Shown here piece after piece: positions 54,103 to 64,000 of a stretch of 64,000 nt of DNA (position 1 is its first letter; each line of letters begins with the position of its first letter). Origin of the DNA: Xylanimonas protaetiae (GTDB taxonomy: Bacteria; Actinomycetota; Actinomycetes; Actinomycetales; Cellulomonadaceae); the NCBI RefSeq assembly GCF_004135385.1, contig NZ_CP035493.1:186001-250000 (forward strand), written 5' to 3'. A program made the translations under genes and the position numbers. The notes beneath the pieces are model-generated. The model was not told the origin of the DNA. It was given only the letters and a program-made list of their open reading frames with translations, and searched no databases.

Positions 54103-54522
54103 TTACAGCACGAGGTCGCGCCGCCCGGGCGGCGCCGCCTCGAGCCACGAGGCGAGCCCAGCGTACGCGGCCGTGGACATCGACAGCTCGAAGTCGACGT
54201 CGTCGTACCGGCATCGGACCAGGTACTGGTCGGCCTGGCCGGCCTGCTCGAGCGGCACCCGGCCCGTGACCGACAGACGGTCGCGCACCCAGGTGCGCGC
54301 CGGCCGCCAGGACAGCGACCAGCACCGATACCACTCGATGCGCCCGACGGCGTAGTGCGCGATGCCCAGGGTGAACGGCACCGCCGGCGCCCCGGCGGCG
54401 CGCGCGTTGCACGTGAACGAGCCGACGCGTCGCGACAGCGAGTGCAGCCGCGACGCGCCCGCCGCCAGCACCAGCGCGGCGATCGCGAGGACCACCAGGA
54501 GCACGGTGAGGGCGGCGGGCAC
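54103..54522 (-). CDS. DUF2550 family membrane protein
   Basis: A 139-residue protein with one N-terminal membrane helix (about 4-24) and a basic cytoplasmic domain (RRVGSFTCNARA, WYRCWSLSWRPARTW). DUF2550 proteins sit directly after atpC in actinobacteria, including mycobacteria; the function is unknown. GTG 54520-54522 lies 5 bases beyond the atpC stop, so it is in the same transcript. Confidence 0.85.
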   Translation of the reverse strand: MPAALTVLLVVLAIAALVLAAGASRLHSLSRRVGSFTCNARAAGAPAVPFTLGIAHYAVGRIEWYRCWSLSWRPARTWVRDRLSVTGRVPLEQAGQADQYLVRCRYDDVDFELSMSTAAYAGLASWLEAAPPGRRDLVL

Positions 54523-54527
54523 GGGCG

Positions 54528-54802
54528 TCAGGCCTCCGCGCCGGTGACGGGCGTGATCTCGTCGGCCACGACGGTGACGAGGTTGTCATCGACCGACACG
54601 AAGCCGCCGGAGACGTGCACCTCGAACGGTGCGGCGTCGTCGGAGGTGACCCGGACCGTGCCGGCACGCAGCACGGCCAGGATCGGCGTGTGGCCCGGCA
54701 GGATGCCGATCTGCCCGTCGACGGACGGCGCGCTGACCGCACGCGCGATCCCCGACCAGACCTTGCGGTCCGTCGAGACGAGGTCGACGTTGAGGTTGGC
54801 CA

Positions 54803-54803
<1 letters not shown>
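54528..54803 (-). CDS. atpC: ATP synthase F1 epsilon subunit
   Basis: A 91-residue beta-sandwich subunit (LNVDLVSTDRKVWSG, GQIGILPGHTPILAVL) lacking the C-terminal helical hairpin of longer epsilon proteins, as in many actinobacteria. It links the rotor shaft to the c-ring. Its start overlaps the atpD stop by one base (ATG/TGA). Confidence 0.93.
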
Positions 54804-56308
<1,505 letters not shown>

Positions 56309-56319
56309 CTAGGGGTCTG

Positions 56320-57216
56320 TTACTTGGCCGCGGCCAGTGCGTCGGCACCCGAGACGATCTCGCTGATCTCCTGGGTGATGTCCGCCTGGCGGGCCTGGTT
56401 CGCCAGACGGGTGTAGTTGCGGATGAGGTCCTCGGCGTTGTCCACCGCGGTGTGCATGGCCCGCTGGCGCGAGGCCAGCTCCGAGGCGGCCGCCTCCAGC
56501 AGGAAGCTGAACAGGCGGCTGCGCACGTAGCGCGGCAGGAGCGCGTCGAGGACGACCTCGACCGAGGGCTCGAAGTCGTACAGCGGCTCGACCTCGTCGT
56601 GCTCGACGACGCCCTCGACCACCTCGAGCGGGAGCATGCGCACCACGCGGGGACGCTGCGTGACCATGTTGACGAACTGCGTGTAGACCACGTGCAGCTC
56701 CGCCACGCCGCCGTCCTGCGCCGACGCGTTGTGCGCGGTGAGCAGGGCGTCGGCGATCTCGTTCGCGACCTCGACGTTCGGGCTGTCCGAGCCGTAGGCC
56801 CACTGGCCGCGCAGGGTGCGGCCGCGGTAGCGGTAGTACGAGATCGCACGACGGCCCGCGACGTAGAGCTCGGGCTGCTTGCCCTCGCGCTCGAGGCGCT
56901 CGAGCAGGCGCTCGGTCTCACGGATGATCGCCGCCGAGTACGAGCCCGCCATGCCACGGTCCGAGGCGACGACGAGCACCGCGACGCGGTTGGTGTCGTT
57001 GCGCGGCTCGGTCATCGGGTGGTCGACGTGCCCGTGCGTCGCCACCGCGGACACGGCCCGCGTGATGGCCTGCGCGAAGGGGGTCGCCGACGTCGCCCGG
57101 GCGCGGGCGCGCCCGATGCGGGACGCGGCGATGAGCTCCTGCGCGCGGAACATCTTCTTCAGCGACTGCGTCGACTTGATCCGCTGCCTGTAGACGCGCT
57201 GGGATCCTCCGGCCAT
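56320..57216 (-). CDS. atpG: ATP synthase F1 gamma subunit
   Basis: A 298-residue central shaft protein. The N-terminal helix MAGGSQRVYRQRIKSTQSLK and the C-terminal helix (ENLIRNYTRLANQARQ-like, seen as DLIRNYTRLANQARQADIT) form the rotating coiled coil. The Rossmann-like middle includes VLVVASDRGMAGSYS. It starts 3 bases after the atpA stop. Confidence 0.95.
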   Translation of the reverse strand: MAGGSQRVYRQRIKSTQSLKKMFRAQELIAASRIGRARARATSATPFAQAITRAVSAVATHGHVDHPMTEPRNDTNRVAVLVVASDRGMAGSYSAAIIRETERLLERLEREGKQPELYVAGRRAISYYRYRGRTLRGQWAYGSDSPNVEVANEIADALLTAHNASAQDGGVAELHVVYTQFVNMVTQRPRVVRMLPLEVVEGVVEHDEVEPLYDFEPSVEVVLDALLPRYVRSRLFSFLLEAAASELASRQRAMHTAVDNAEDLIRNYTRLANQARQADITQEISEIVSGADALAAAK

Positions 57217-57219
57217 GCG

Positions 57220-58851
57220 TCAGGCCTTCTTCTGAGCGACGATCTGCTCCTGCTCGATCGTCACCTCGGCGTCCTCGAGGGCGCTGCCCACGAGCGGGGT
57301 GCCGTCACCCTTGAGGAAGCCCTGGCGGAAGGCCTCGACGGCGTCGGACAGGGCCGACTCCGTCTCGTCCTCGAGCTTCCCGGAGGTGGCGATCGTCGGC
57401 AGGATGTCGCCGGTGCGGCGCAGGTGGTCGAGCAGCTCGGCCTCGAAGCGCTTGATGTCGGCGACGGGGACGTCGTCGAGGCGGCCCTTGGTGCCGGCCC
57501 AGATGGAGACGACCTGCTCCTCGACCGGGTACGGCGTGTACTGCGGCTGCTTGAGGAGCTCCATGAGCGCGGCGCCACGGGCCAGCTGGCCGCGCGAGGC
57601 GGCGTCGAGGTCCGAGGCGAACATCGCGAAGGCCTCGAGCGAGCGGTACTGGGCCAGCTCGAGCTTCAGCGTGCCGGCGACCTTCTTCATGGCCTTGATC
57701 TGGGCGTCACCGCCGACGCGGGACACCGAGATGCCGACGTCCACGGCGGGACGCTGGTCGGCATTGAAGAGGTCGGACTGCAGGAAGATCTGGCCGTCCG
57801 TGATGGAGATGACGTTGGTCGGGATGTAGGCCGAGACGTCGTTCGCCTTGGTCTCGATCATCGGCAGACCGGTCATCGAGCCCGCGCCCAGGTCGTCGCT
57901 CAGCTTCGCGCAACGCTCCAGCAGGCGCGAGTGCAGGTAGAAGACGTCGCCCGGGTAGGCCTCGCGGCCCGGCGGGCGGCGCAGCAGCAGCGACACGGCG
58001 CGGTAGGCCTCGGCCTGCTTCGACAGGTCGTCGAAGATGATCAGGACGTGCTTGCCGTCGTACATCCAGTGCTGGCCGATGGCCGAGCCGGTGTACGGGG
58101 CCAGGTACTTGAAGCCGGCCGGGTCGGAGGCCGGGGCGGCGACGATGGTCGTGTACTCCAGCGCGCCGGCGTCCTCGAGGGCGCCGCGCACGGAGGCGAT
58201 GGTCGAGCCCTTCTGGCCGATGGCGACGTAGATGCAGCGGACCTGCTTCGACGGGTCGCCCGACTCCCAGTTGGCCTTCTGGTTGATGATCGTGTCGATC
58301 GCGATGGCCGTCTTGCCGGTCTGGCGGTCGCCGATGATCAGCTGACGCTGGCCGCGGCCGATCGGGATCATCGAGTCGATCGCCTTGATGCCGGTCTGCA
58401 GCGGCTCGTGCACCGACTTGCGCTGCATGACGCCGGGGGCCTGCAGCTCGAGGGCGCGGCGGCCCTCGATGCCGGTGACCTCGCCGAGGCCGTCGATCGG
58501 GTTGCCCAGCGGGTCGACGACGCGACCCAGGTAGCCCTCGCCCACGGGGACCGAGAGCACCTCGCCGGTGCGGCGGACCTCCTGGCCCTCCTCGATGCCC
58601 GTGAAGTCGCCCAGGACGACGACGCCGATCTCGCGCACGTCCAGGTTGAGCGCGAGGCCGAGCGTGCCGTCCTCGAAACGCAGGAGCTCGTTGGCCATCG
58701 CGCCCGGGAGGCCTTCGACGTTGGCGATACCGTCGGCGGCGAGGGTCACGCGGCCGACCTCTTCGGTCACGGGCCCGTCGGGCTCGTAGGACTTCACGAA
58801 GCTGTCCAGCGCGGCCCGGATCTCCTCCGGCCGGATCGTCAGCTCAGCCAT
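57220..58851 (-). CDS. atpA: ATP synthase F1 alpha subunit
   Basis: A 543-residue regulatory nucleotide-binding subunit. The P-loop is GDRQTGKTA (about 174-182), and the arginine finger lies in the [10 protein letters not shown] block. The C-terminus carries an extra ~25 residues ([17 protein letters not shown]) often seen in actinobacteria, where such tails can limit ATP hydrolysis. ATG at 58849-58851 is preceded by AGGAGAG. Confidence 0.97.
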   Translation of the reverse strand: MAELTIRPEEIRAALDSFVKSYEPDGPVTEEVGRVTLAADGIANVEGLPGAMANELLRFEDGTLGLALNLDVREIGVVVLGDFTGIEEGQEVRRTGEVLSVPVGEGYLGRVVDPLGNPIDGLGEVTGIEGRRALELQAPGVMQRKSVHEPLQTGIKAIDSMIPIGRGQRQLIIGDRQTGKTAIAIDTIINQKANWESGDPSKQVRCIYVAIGQKGSTIASVRGALEDAGALEYTTIVAAPASDPAGFKYLAPYTGSAIGQHWMYDGKHVLIIFDDLSKQAEAYRAVSLLLRRPPGREAYPGDVFYLHSRLLERCAKLSDDLGAGSMTGLPMIETKANDVSAYIPTNVISITDGQIFLQSDLFNADQRPAVDVGISVSRVGGDAQIKAMKKVAGTLKLELAQYRSLEAFAMFASDLDAASRGQLARGAALMELLKQPQYTPYPVEEQVVSIWAGTKGRLDDVPVADIKRFEAELLDHLRRTGDILPTIATSGKLEDETESALSDAVEAFRQGFLKGDGTPLVGSALEDAEVTIEQEQIVAQKKA

Positions 58852-58924
58852 TGCTTCTCTCCTGTCGTGGCCGCTGGGCGGCCGAACGTTCTGTGGTTTC
58901 GCTGGTCGGGTGCAGCGGTCGGGT

Positions 58925-59740
58925 TCAGCCGACCAGCCGGCGGCGGGCGTCGGCCAGGCGGGACAGCACGGTGCTGTCGACGACGTCGGAGCCGACGCTG
59001 ATGCGCAGGCCGCCCACGACTGCGGGGTCGATCGTCACGAAGAGCTCCACGGCCTGGCCGTAGGCCTGCTCGAGGAGCGACGCGAGCCTCTGCTCCTGCG
59101 CCTCCGAGAGCTCGATCGCGCTCGTCACGGTCGCGACGAGGAGCGAGCGGCGCTCCGCGATCACGGTGCCGACGCTCAGGAGCGTCCGCACGAAGCGCCG
59201 GCCGCGCAGGGCCGCCGTCGCGCGGCGGGCCAGGACGACCGTGATCGGGTCGGCCTTGCCGACGAGCAGCGCGTCCACGAGGGCGACGCGGCGCTCGACC
59301 TTCGTCGTCGGGTCGGACAGCACCTGCCGCGCCTCCCGCTGCCCCTGCAGGGCCCGGGTGATGCGGAAGAGCTCGTTCTCGATCGTCTCGAGCGCACCGC
59401 GGGCCTCGGCCGAGGCGATCACGGCGTTCAGCGCGAGCCGCTCGACAGCGTCGGGCAGGTCCTTGTCGGCCGACCACCGGGCGGCGGCCAGCGACCGGAC
59501 GAGCTCGACCACGCGGGGGTCGAAGCCACCTGCCAGGACCTGCCCGGCGATGCCGGACTTGACCTCGGCGGGCAGCGACGGGTCGGACAGCGTGCGACGC
59601 AGGGCCGCCGAGGAGTCGAGCGCGTCGACGACGGCGAACAGCTGCTCGCCGAGCGTCAGCGACTCCTCCCCCGCGGCGCGCAGCACCGGCTCGAGGCGCT
59701 CGCGCGCCGCGTCGAGCGATGCTCCGGACGTCCCGCGCAT
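58925..59740 (-). CDS. atpH: ATP synthase delta subunit
   Basis: A 271-residue stator subunit, of actinobacterial delta size. The N-terminal helices ([16 protein letters not shown]) bind the alpha tips; the C-terminal domain ([20 protein letters not shown]) binds subunit b. In mycobacteria the delta protein is fused to a b' domain; this one is not. Its ATG overlaps the atpF stop by one base. Confidence 0.93.
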   Translation of the reverse strand: MRGTSGASLDAARERLEPVLRAAGEESLTLGEQLFAVVDALDSSAALRRTLSDPSLPAEVKSGIAGQVLAGGFDPRVVELVRSLAAARWSADKDLPDAVERLALNAVIASAEARGALETIENELFRITRALQGQREARQVLSDPTTKVERRVALVDALLVGKADPITVVLARRATAALRGRRFVRTLLSVGTVIAERRSLLVATVTSAIELSEAQEQRLASLLEQAYGQAVELFVTIDPAVVGGLRISVGSDVVDSTVLSRLADARRRLVG

Positions 59741-60326
59741 CAGCCCTCCCTGCTCGCCCGGCCGGCCGCCACGGTCTGCTGCGTCTCGAGGTCGTCGAGG
59801 AAGCGGTCGACGACGCGCGCGCGGGCGGCGCTGTCGGCGAGCTCCTCGCCCACGATCTTCGAGGCGAGCTGGGTGGCGAGGTCGCCGACCTCGGTGCGCA
59901 GCGACACGGCGGCAGCCTGACGCTCCGCCTCGACCTGGCGCTGGGCCGCCTCGGCGATGCGGGCCGCCTCCTCCTGAGCCTTCACGCGGTGCTCGGCGAC
60001 GATCGCCTTGCCGTCCTCGCGAGCCTCGTCACGCGTGCGCGCGGCGTCGTGACGCGCCTCCGCCAGCAGGGCCTCGCCCTGCTCGCGCGCGTCGGCGGCG
60101 GCCGCCTGGGCCTGCTCCGCCTTGGCGAGGCCGCCCTCGATCTTCTCGGAGCGCTCGTCGAGGATCGCGGTCATCTTCGGGAGCACGAACTTGTAGAAGA
60201 CCACGCCGATGAGCACGAGGACCACGAGCGACCAGAAGAGGTCGGCCGGCTCCGGGAGGAACAGGTCGATGCCCTGGTGCTCCTCCTCCGCCGCCATCAC
60301 GAGGGCGGCGCTCTGCAGCGCCGACA

Positions 60327-60327
<1 letters not shown>
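59740..60327 (-). CDS. atpF: ATP synthase Fo b subunit
   Basis: A 195-residue peripheral stalk protein. The N-terminus has one membrane helix (LFWSLVVLVLIGVVFYKFVLP, about 30-51), followed by a long charged coiled coil with Ala/Glu/Arg periodicity. ATG 60325-60327 overlaps the atpE stop; a GTG at 60328-60330 is an alternative start. Confidence 0.94.
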
Positions 60328-60629
<302 letters not shown>

Positions 60630-60673
60630 TCAGTTGTGGGGTGGTGCGGGCGCTGGGAGCCTGGCGCTGAGCG

Positions 60674-61582
60674 TCAGTGCTCCTCCTCGAGCGACATGTT
60701 GATGTAGACGGCGGCCAGCAGGCTGAAGATGTACGCCTGCAGGAACGCGACCAGCACCTCGAAGAGCGTGATGAAGATGCCGCCGGCGAAGGTCAGGACG
60801 CCGAAGGGCTTCATGGCACCGCCGCTGTCGACCAGGAAGAACTGGGTCGCCGCGAAGCAGAGCACGAGCATGATGTGGCCGGCGACCATGTTGGCCACGA
60901 GTCGGATCGTGAGCGACGCGGGGCGGATGACCAGGATCTGCAGCAGCTCGATCGGCGTGACGATGACGTACAGGAACGGCATGTCCTTGATCGACGGCGG
61001 GAACAGGTTCGCCTTGAGGTAGCCGCCCAGACCGTGCTTGCGGATGCCGACCGCCCAGTAGGTGACGAACACCCACACGGCGAGCAGCAGCGGGATGCCG
61101 ATGCGGGAGGACCCGGCCAGGTTCAGGCCGGGGATCACGGACGTCAGGTTGAACGCCAGGATCGAGAAGAAGATCGTGGTGAGCATCGGCAGGAAGCGCT
61201 TGGCGTGCGCCTTGCCCAGGATCTCCTCGGCCACCTGGACCCGGACGAACTCGAGCAGGTACTCGACGGCCGCCTGGAACCGGCCGGGGACCAGCTTGGC
61301 GCGGCGCGCGGCGAGGGTGAAGACCGTCAGCAGCGCGATCGTCGCGACGATGCGGATGATCCAGATGCGGTCGATCTGGAACGGCGTGCCCTCGAACAGG
61401 ATCGCGGGCGGGAAGAAGTCACCGATCGACGGCGGGTGAAAGCCACCTTCGCCGCCGTCGGCGGCGGCGAGCAGCAGGGGCGTCGCTGGCGTGAACAGGA
61501 GGACTCCCGGGGATCGAGAGGTCCGGAGCAGACCGCAGCAGTGTCTACCACCGCGGGGTACGCCGTCGGACCAGGCCGTCAA
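60674..61582 (-). CDS. atpB: ATP synthase Fo a subunit, noncanonical start
   Basis: About 274-302 residues, polytopic. The essential Arg is in SLTIRLVANMVAGH near the C-terminus, and conserved blocks include PGLNLAGSSRIGIPL and the end INMSLEEEH. No ATG or GTG lies near the expected start. The long frame begins at TTG 61582. Alternatively CTG at 61498, five bases after a GGGAG Shine-Dalgarno, would give the family-like start LFTPATPLLLA. The true start is likely one of these; the coordinates follow the TTG. Confidence 0.88.
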   Translation of the reverse strand: MTAWSDGVPRGGRHCCGLLRTSRSPGVLLFTPATPLLLAAADGGEGGFHPPSIGDFFPPAILFEGTPFQIDRIWIIRIVATIALLTVFTLAARRAKLVPGRFQAAVEYLLEFVRVQVAEEILGKAHAKRFLPMLTTIFFSILAFNLTSVIPGLNLAGSSRIGIPLLLAVWVFVTYWAVGIRKHGLGGYLKANLFPPSIKDMPFLYVIVTPIELLQILVIRPASLTIRLVANMVAGHIMLVLCFAATQFFLVDSGGAMKPFGVLTFAGGIFITLFEVLVAFLQAYIFSLLAAVYINMSLEEEH

Positions 61583-61727
61583 GGATTCGCGGCACAGCCT
61601 ACTAGATGATGTGGCGTGGTCCGTCTGCCGAGATGGCGCGAGATGAGCGGAATCCCGCGGCTTGTGAAAATCGGCGCATCTTTGCGCCTCTGACCTGCCG
61701 TCCGGCCTTGTACACCCGGCGCCTGAG
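61583..61727 (-). promoter_or_regulatory. atpB leader with possible atp promoter
   Basis: A 145-base gap separates atpI from atpB on the minus strand. TAGTAGGCT near 61600 is a plausible -10 element, with no strong -35 seen. It would start transcription very close to the TTG start of atpB, which could bear on which start codon is used. Confidence 0.35.
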
Positions 61728-62162
61728 TCAGGGCTGGACGTACGGGATCCGACCCCGGGTGACGGCCCGGTAGTCGAGCACGGCCGACCCGATCGCGCCC
61801 ACGGCGACGACGCCGAACAGCACGTACGGGTCGAAGAAGTCGCGCCCGCGCAGCACGGCCAGCACCACGACGAGCACCACGATCTTGACCATCCACGAGC
61901 CCATGACGAACCCGGCCATCGCCGTCGGGGACGACCCGACGGTGCGCAGCAGCGACCAGATCGTCGTCGCGCAGAAGAAGCCCGCGAGGAGCACGCCGAT
62001 GACGGCGCCCCAGACGCCCTGCGTGCCGGAGACCAGCAGCCCGACGACGACGCCGACGACGGTCAGCCCGCCCAGCAGGAGCAGCGTGGCGCGCAGCGCG
62101 CTGCGGAACACCTGCCGCTCGGGCGCGTGCGGGTCCGGGGTGGGGGTGGGGGCGTTCGTCAC
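61728..62162 (-). CDS. AtpI-like ATP synthase assembly protein
   Basis: A 144-residue membrane protein with four predicted helices (LLLLGGLTVVGVVVGLLVSG, then VWGAVIGVLLAGFF, WMVKIVVLVVVLAVL, LFGVVAVGAIGSAVL). It sits just before atpB, the position of AtpI, which aids c-ring assembly or Mg transport. GTG 62160-62162 overlaps the upstream transferase stop (GTGA). The assignment relies on size, topology and place. Confidence 0.8.
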   Translation of the reverse strand: MTNAPTPTPDPHAPERQVFRSALRATLLLLGGLTVVGVVVGLLVSGTQGVWGAVIGVLLAGFFCATTIWSLLRTVGSSPTAMAGFVMGSWMVKIVVLVVVLAVLRGRDFFDPYVLFGVVAVGAIGSAVLDYRAVTRGRIPYVQP

Positions 62163-63352
62163 GGGGTCCGTCCTCGGTTCGGGGCTGGCGGGCGGGCGGG
62201 GGTTGCGGGAGGCGGCGTCGCGACGGCGGACACGGCGCCCGTGGCGACGTCGTCGTCGAGGATGCGGCCGCGCGTGCGCAGCGGGCCGAGCGTGAGCAGG
62301 AGCGCGACCAGGGCGGCGACCGCGGTGCCGGCCAGCACGACCGTCCACTCCCAGCGCACGAGCGCGGCGCCGCCGAACGCGAACACGGCGGTCCACACGT
62401 AGAGGATCACGACGGCGCGGCGGTGGGAGTGCCCCAGGGCCAGCATCCGGTGGTGCAGGTGCATGCGGTCGGGGTGGAAGGGCGACTTGCCGCTGGCGAG
62501 GCGCCGCACGACCGCCATCGTCATGTCGAGCAGCGGGAGGAGCAGGATCGCCACCGGCAGGAGCAGCGGCACGAACGCGGGCACGGCCTGGGGGCCGCTC
62601 GTCAGGTCGACGCCGGACTGGCCCGTCACGGAGATCGTCGCGCCGGCGAGCACGAGGCCCAGCACCATCGACCCGGAGTCGCCCATGAAGATGTGCGACG
62701 GGTAGAAGTTGTGCGGCAGGAAGCCCAGGCAGGCACCCACCAGCACGGCCACCATGAGCGAGGCGAGCGAGGAGTAGTCCAGCGGGGTCGCCTGCTGCGT
62801 CAGGCCGTACGTGTACAGGAAGAACGCCGTGCCGCCGATGGCGATGACGCCCGCGGCGAGCCCGTCGAGCCCGTCGACGAAGTTCACGGCGTTCATCGTG
62901 GCGACCACCACGACGATGGTGACGATGAGCGACAGCCGCGACCCGGGGATGGTCAGCTGCCCCGGGATGGGCCAGGTGACGAGCTGCACCTGCATGGCCG
63001 CCATGAAGCCGCCGGCGAGGATCTGCCCGGCGATCTTCGTCATCCAGTCGAGGTCCCACACGTCGTCGGCCCACCCGAGCAGCGCGACGATGAGCGCGGC
63101 CCCGACGATGCCCCAGACGTCGCTCTTGGCGAACACGTCGTCGAGGAACGGCATGCGCGACGCCACGAGGACCGCGACGACGATGCCCGCCATGATGGCC
63201 AGGCCGCCGAGCCGCGGCGTCGGCACCGTGTGGACGTCGCGGGCGCGCACGTCCGAGATGGCGTGCGTGCGCCGCGCGACCCACCGCGCCGCGGGCGTCG
63301 TCAGGTAGGTGACGGCGGCCGCGACGAGCATCAGGAGGATGTAGACCCTCAC
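62159..63352 (-). CDS. MraY/WecA-like undecaprenyl-phosphate sugar-phosphate transferase
   Basis: A 397-residue polytopic enzyme with about 10-11 helices. Active-site motifs are GWADDVWDLDW (DDxxD), NAVNFVDGLDGLA (second Asp pair), FMGDSGS, and the C-terminal PDRMHLHHRML (HxHH). It transfers GlcNAc-1-P or a similar sugar phosphate to a polyprenyl carrier; in actinobacteria the homologue before atpI is Rfe/WecA for cell-wall linkage. GTG 63350-63352 overlaps the Sua5 stop by 4 bases. It has a Pro/Ala-rich cytoplasmic tail. Confidence 0.88.
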   Translation of the reverse strand: MRVYILLMLVAAAVTYLTTPAARWVARRTHAISDVRARDVHTVPTPRLGGLAIMAGIVVAVLVASRMPFLDDVFAKSDVWGIVGAALIVALLGWADDVWDLDWMTKIAGQILAGGFMAAMQVQLVTWPIPGQLTIPGSRLSLIVTIVVVVATMNAVNFVDGLDGLAAGVIAIGGTAFFLYTYGLTQQATPLDYSSLASLMVAVLVGACLGFLPHNFYPSHIFMGDSGSMVLGLVLAGATISVTGQSGVDLTSGPQAVPAFVPLLLPVAILLLPLLDMTMAVVRRLASGKSPFHPDRMHLHHRMLALGHSHRRAVVILYVWTAVFAFGGAALVRWEWTVVLAGTAVAALVALLLTLGPLRTRGRILDDDVATGAVSAVATPPPATPARPPAPNRGRTP

Positions 63353-64000
63353 CCGTCGCCCTCCGTGGCGGCCGACGCGGTCGGCCCGGGGGCCGCGGCG
63401 GCGACGTCGGCGGGCGGTGCGGCGCCGGGGGCCGACGCCTCGGCGTCCGCCAGCGCGGGCACGACCTCGCGCAGGCGCGCGAGGTCGATCGCGCCCGCGC
63501 GCACGAGGCGCGGCGGCGTCACGGTCGCGTCGACGACGGTGGACCCGCCGCCGGGGACGGCCCCGCCGTCGAGGTAGACGGCGACGGCGTCGCCGAGCTG
63601 CTCGCGCGCGGCGGCGGCGTCGCGCGGGGCGGGCTGCCCGGCCCGCTGCGCGCCGGTCACGGCGAGCGGTCCGGTGCGGCGCAGCAGGGCGAGCGCGGCC
63701 GGGTGGTCGGGCACGCGCAGCGCGACGACGCCGCGGCTGTCGCCGAGGTCCCACTGGAGGGACGGCTGGGCGCGCAGGACGAGCGTGAGCGCACCGGGCC
63801 AGAACGCGGCCGCGAGCGCCCGCGCGTCGGCCGAGACGTCGGTGGCGAGCCCGTCGAGCGTGCGGAGGTCGGGCACGAGCACGGGCGGCGGGGTGCCGTC
63901 GGCGCGCCCCTTGGCCGTGCCGATCGCCGCGACGGCGTCCGCGTCGAACGCCTCGGCCCCGACGCCGTAGACGGTGTCCGTGGGGAGCACGACGAGGCCG
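63349..64000 (-). CDS. Sua5/YrdC L-threonylcarbamoyladenylate synthase, 5' part missing
   Basis: At least 216 residues are visible; the beginning lies beyond the window edge. LVVLPTDTVYGVGAEAFD is the classic YrdC opening, and GGSTVVDATVTPPRLVRAGAI matches the late family block. It makes the threonylcarbamoyl-AMP used for the t6A modification of tRNA. Unusually, the usual VTSANLSGQPA motif reads AVTGAQRAGQPA, and the KGR-x-x-x-x-PxxVLV substrate loop is also variant. It is coupled to the WecA-like gene by a 4-base overlap. The C-terminal ~40 residues are Ala/Pro-rich and disordered. Confidence 0.85.
   Translation of the reverse strand, partial: GLVVLPTDTVYGVGAEAFDADAVAAIGTAKGRADGTPPPVLVPDLRTLDGLATDVSADARALAAAFWPGALTLVLRAQPSLQWDLGDSRGVVALRVPDHPAALALLRRTGPLAVTGAQRAGQPAPRDAAAAREQLGDAVAVYLDGGAVPGGGSTVVDATVTPPRLVRAGAIDLARLREVVPALADAEASAPGAAPPADVAAAAPGPTASAATEGDG

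Overview
The window comes from a high-GC actinobacterium, most likely Cellulomonas or a close relative. The clues are the atp operon in the classic actinobacterial order (Sua5, WecA-like transferase, AtpI, atpBEFHAGDC, DUF2550, nucS), a class Ib nrdHIEF operon with paired NrdR-type boxes, and a GH10 xylanase joined to a CBM2 by a Pro-Thr linker next to a GH1 beta-glucosidase. This is inferred from gene content; no rRNA or tRNA was found.

Region 1, about 1-44,560, is an integrated conjugative element. Its + strand backbone is: prim-pol protein, two small proteins, ParB-like protein, VirB8/TcpC-like protein, transglycosylase/M23 wall hydrolase, two small pilin-like membrane proteins, VirB6-like protein and SCO6880-family protein (634-9152); A24 prepilin peptidase, small protein and VirB4-like ATPase (15,312-17,872); ArdC-type antirestriction protein, small protein, VirD4-like coupling protein, a 1046-residue protein with seven tandem GntR-type winged helices, an HTH/PIN toxin-antitoxin pair, SSB, a small protein and a methyltransferase-like protein lacking its catalytic motif (32,504-42,674). 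An excisionase-like protein and a tyrosine integrase close the right end. No relaxase is visible and the left end is not resolved.

Two cargo blocks interrupt this backbone. Cargo 1 (about 9,100-15,290), mostly on the - strand, ends the SCO6880 protein abruptly. It carries a MacB-like ABC pair, a secreted 117-residue protein, an ECF sigma factor with a CU044_5270-like membrane protein, and an I36-type protease inhibitor. Cargo 2 (about 17,900-32,470) carries a LuxR-type regulator overlapping a tiny secreted Cys peptide, an IS110 element, and a polymorphic toxin operon: DNRLRE/LamG protein, 2195-residue RHS protein with an HNH-like tip, and a Tdi1-like immunity protein. A TIR-domain remnant lies beyond that.

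Region 2, 44,627-64,000, is chromosome, all on the - strand: nrdHIEF; GH1 beta-glucosidase; GH10-CBM2 xylanase; nagA; nucS; DUF2550; the complete F1Fo ATP synthase operon; AtpI; WecA-like transferase; and the 3' part of a Sua5/YrdC gene cut by the window edge.

The top candidate for something undescribed is the tandem seven-winged-helix protein. After it come the dead-methyltransferase/ArdC/SSB antirestriction set, the repeated leader motif shared by element operons, and the secreted-peptide/ABC/inhibitor cargo.
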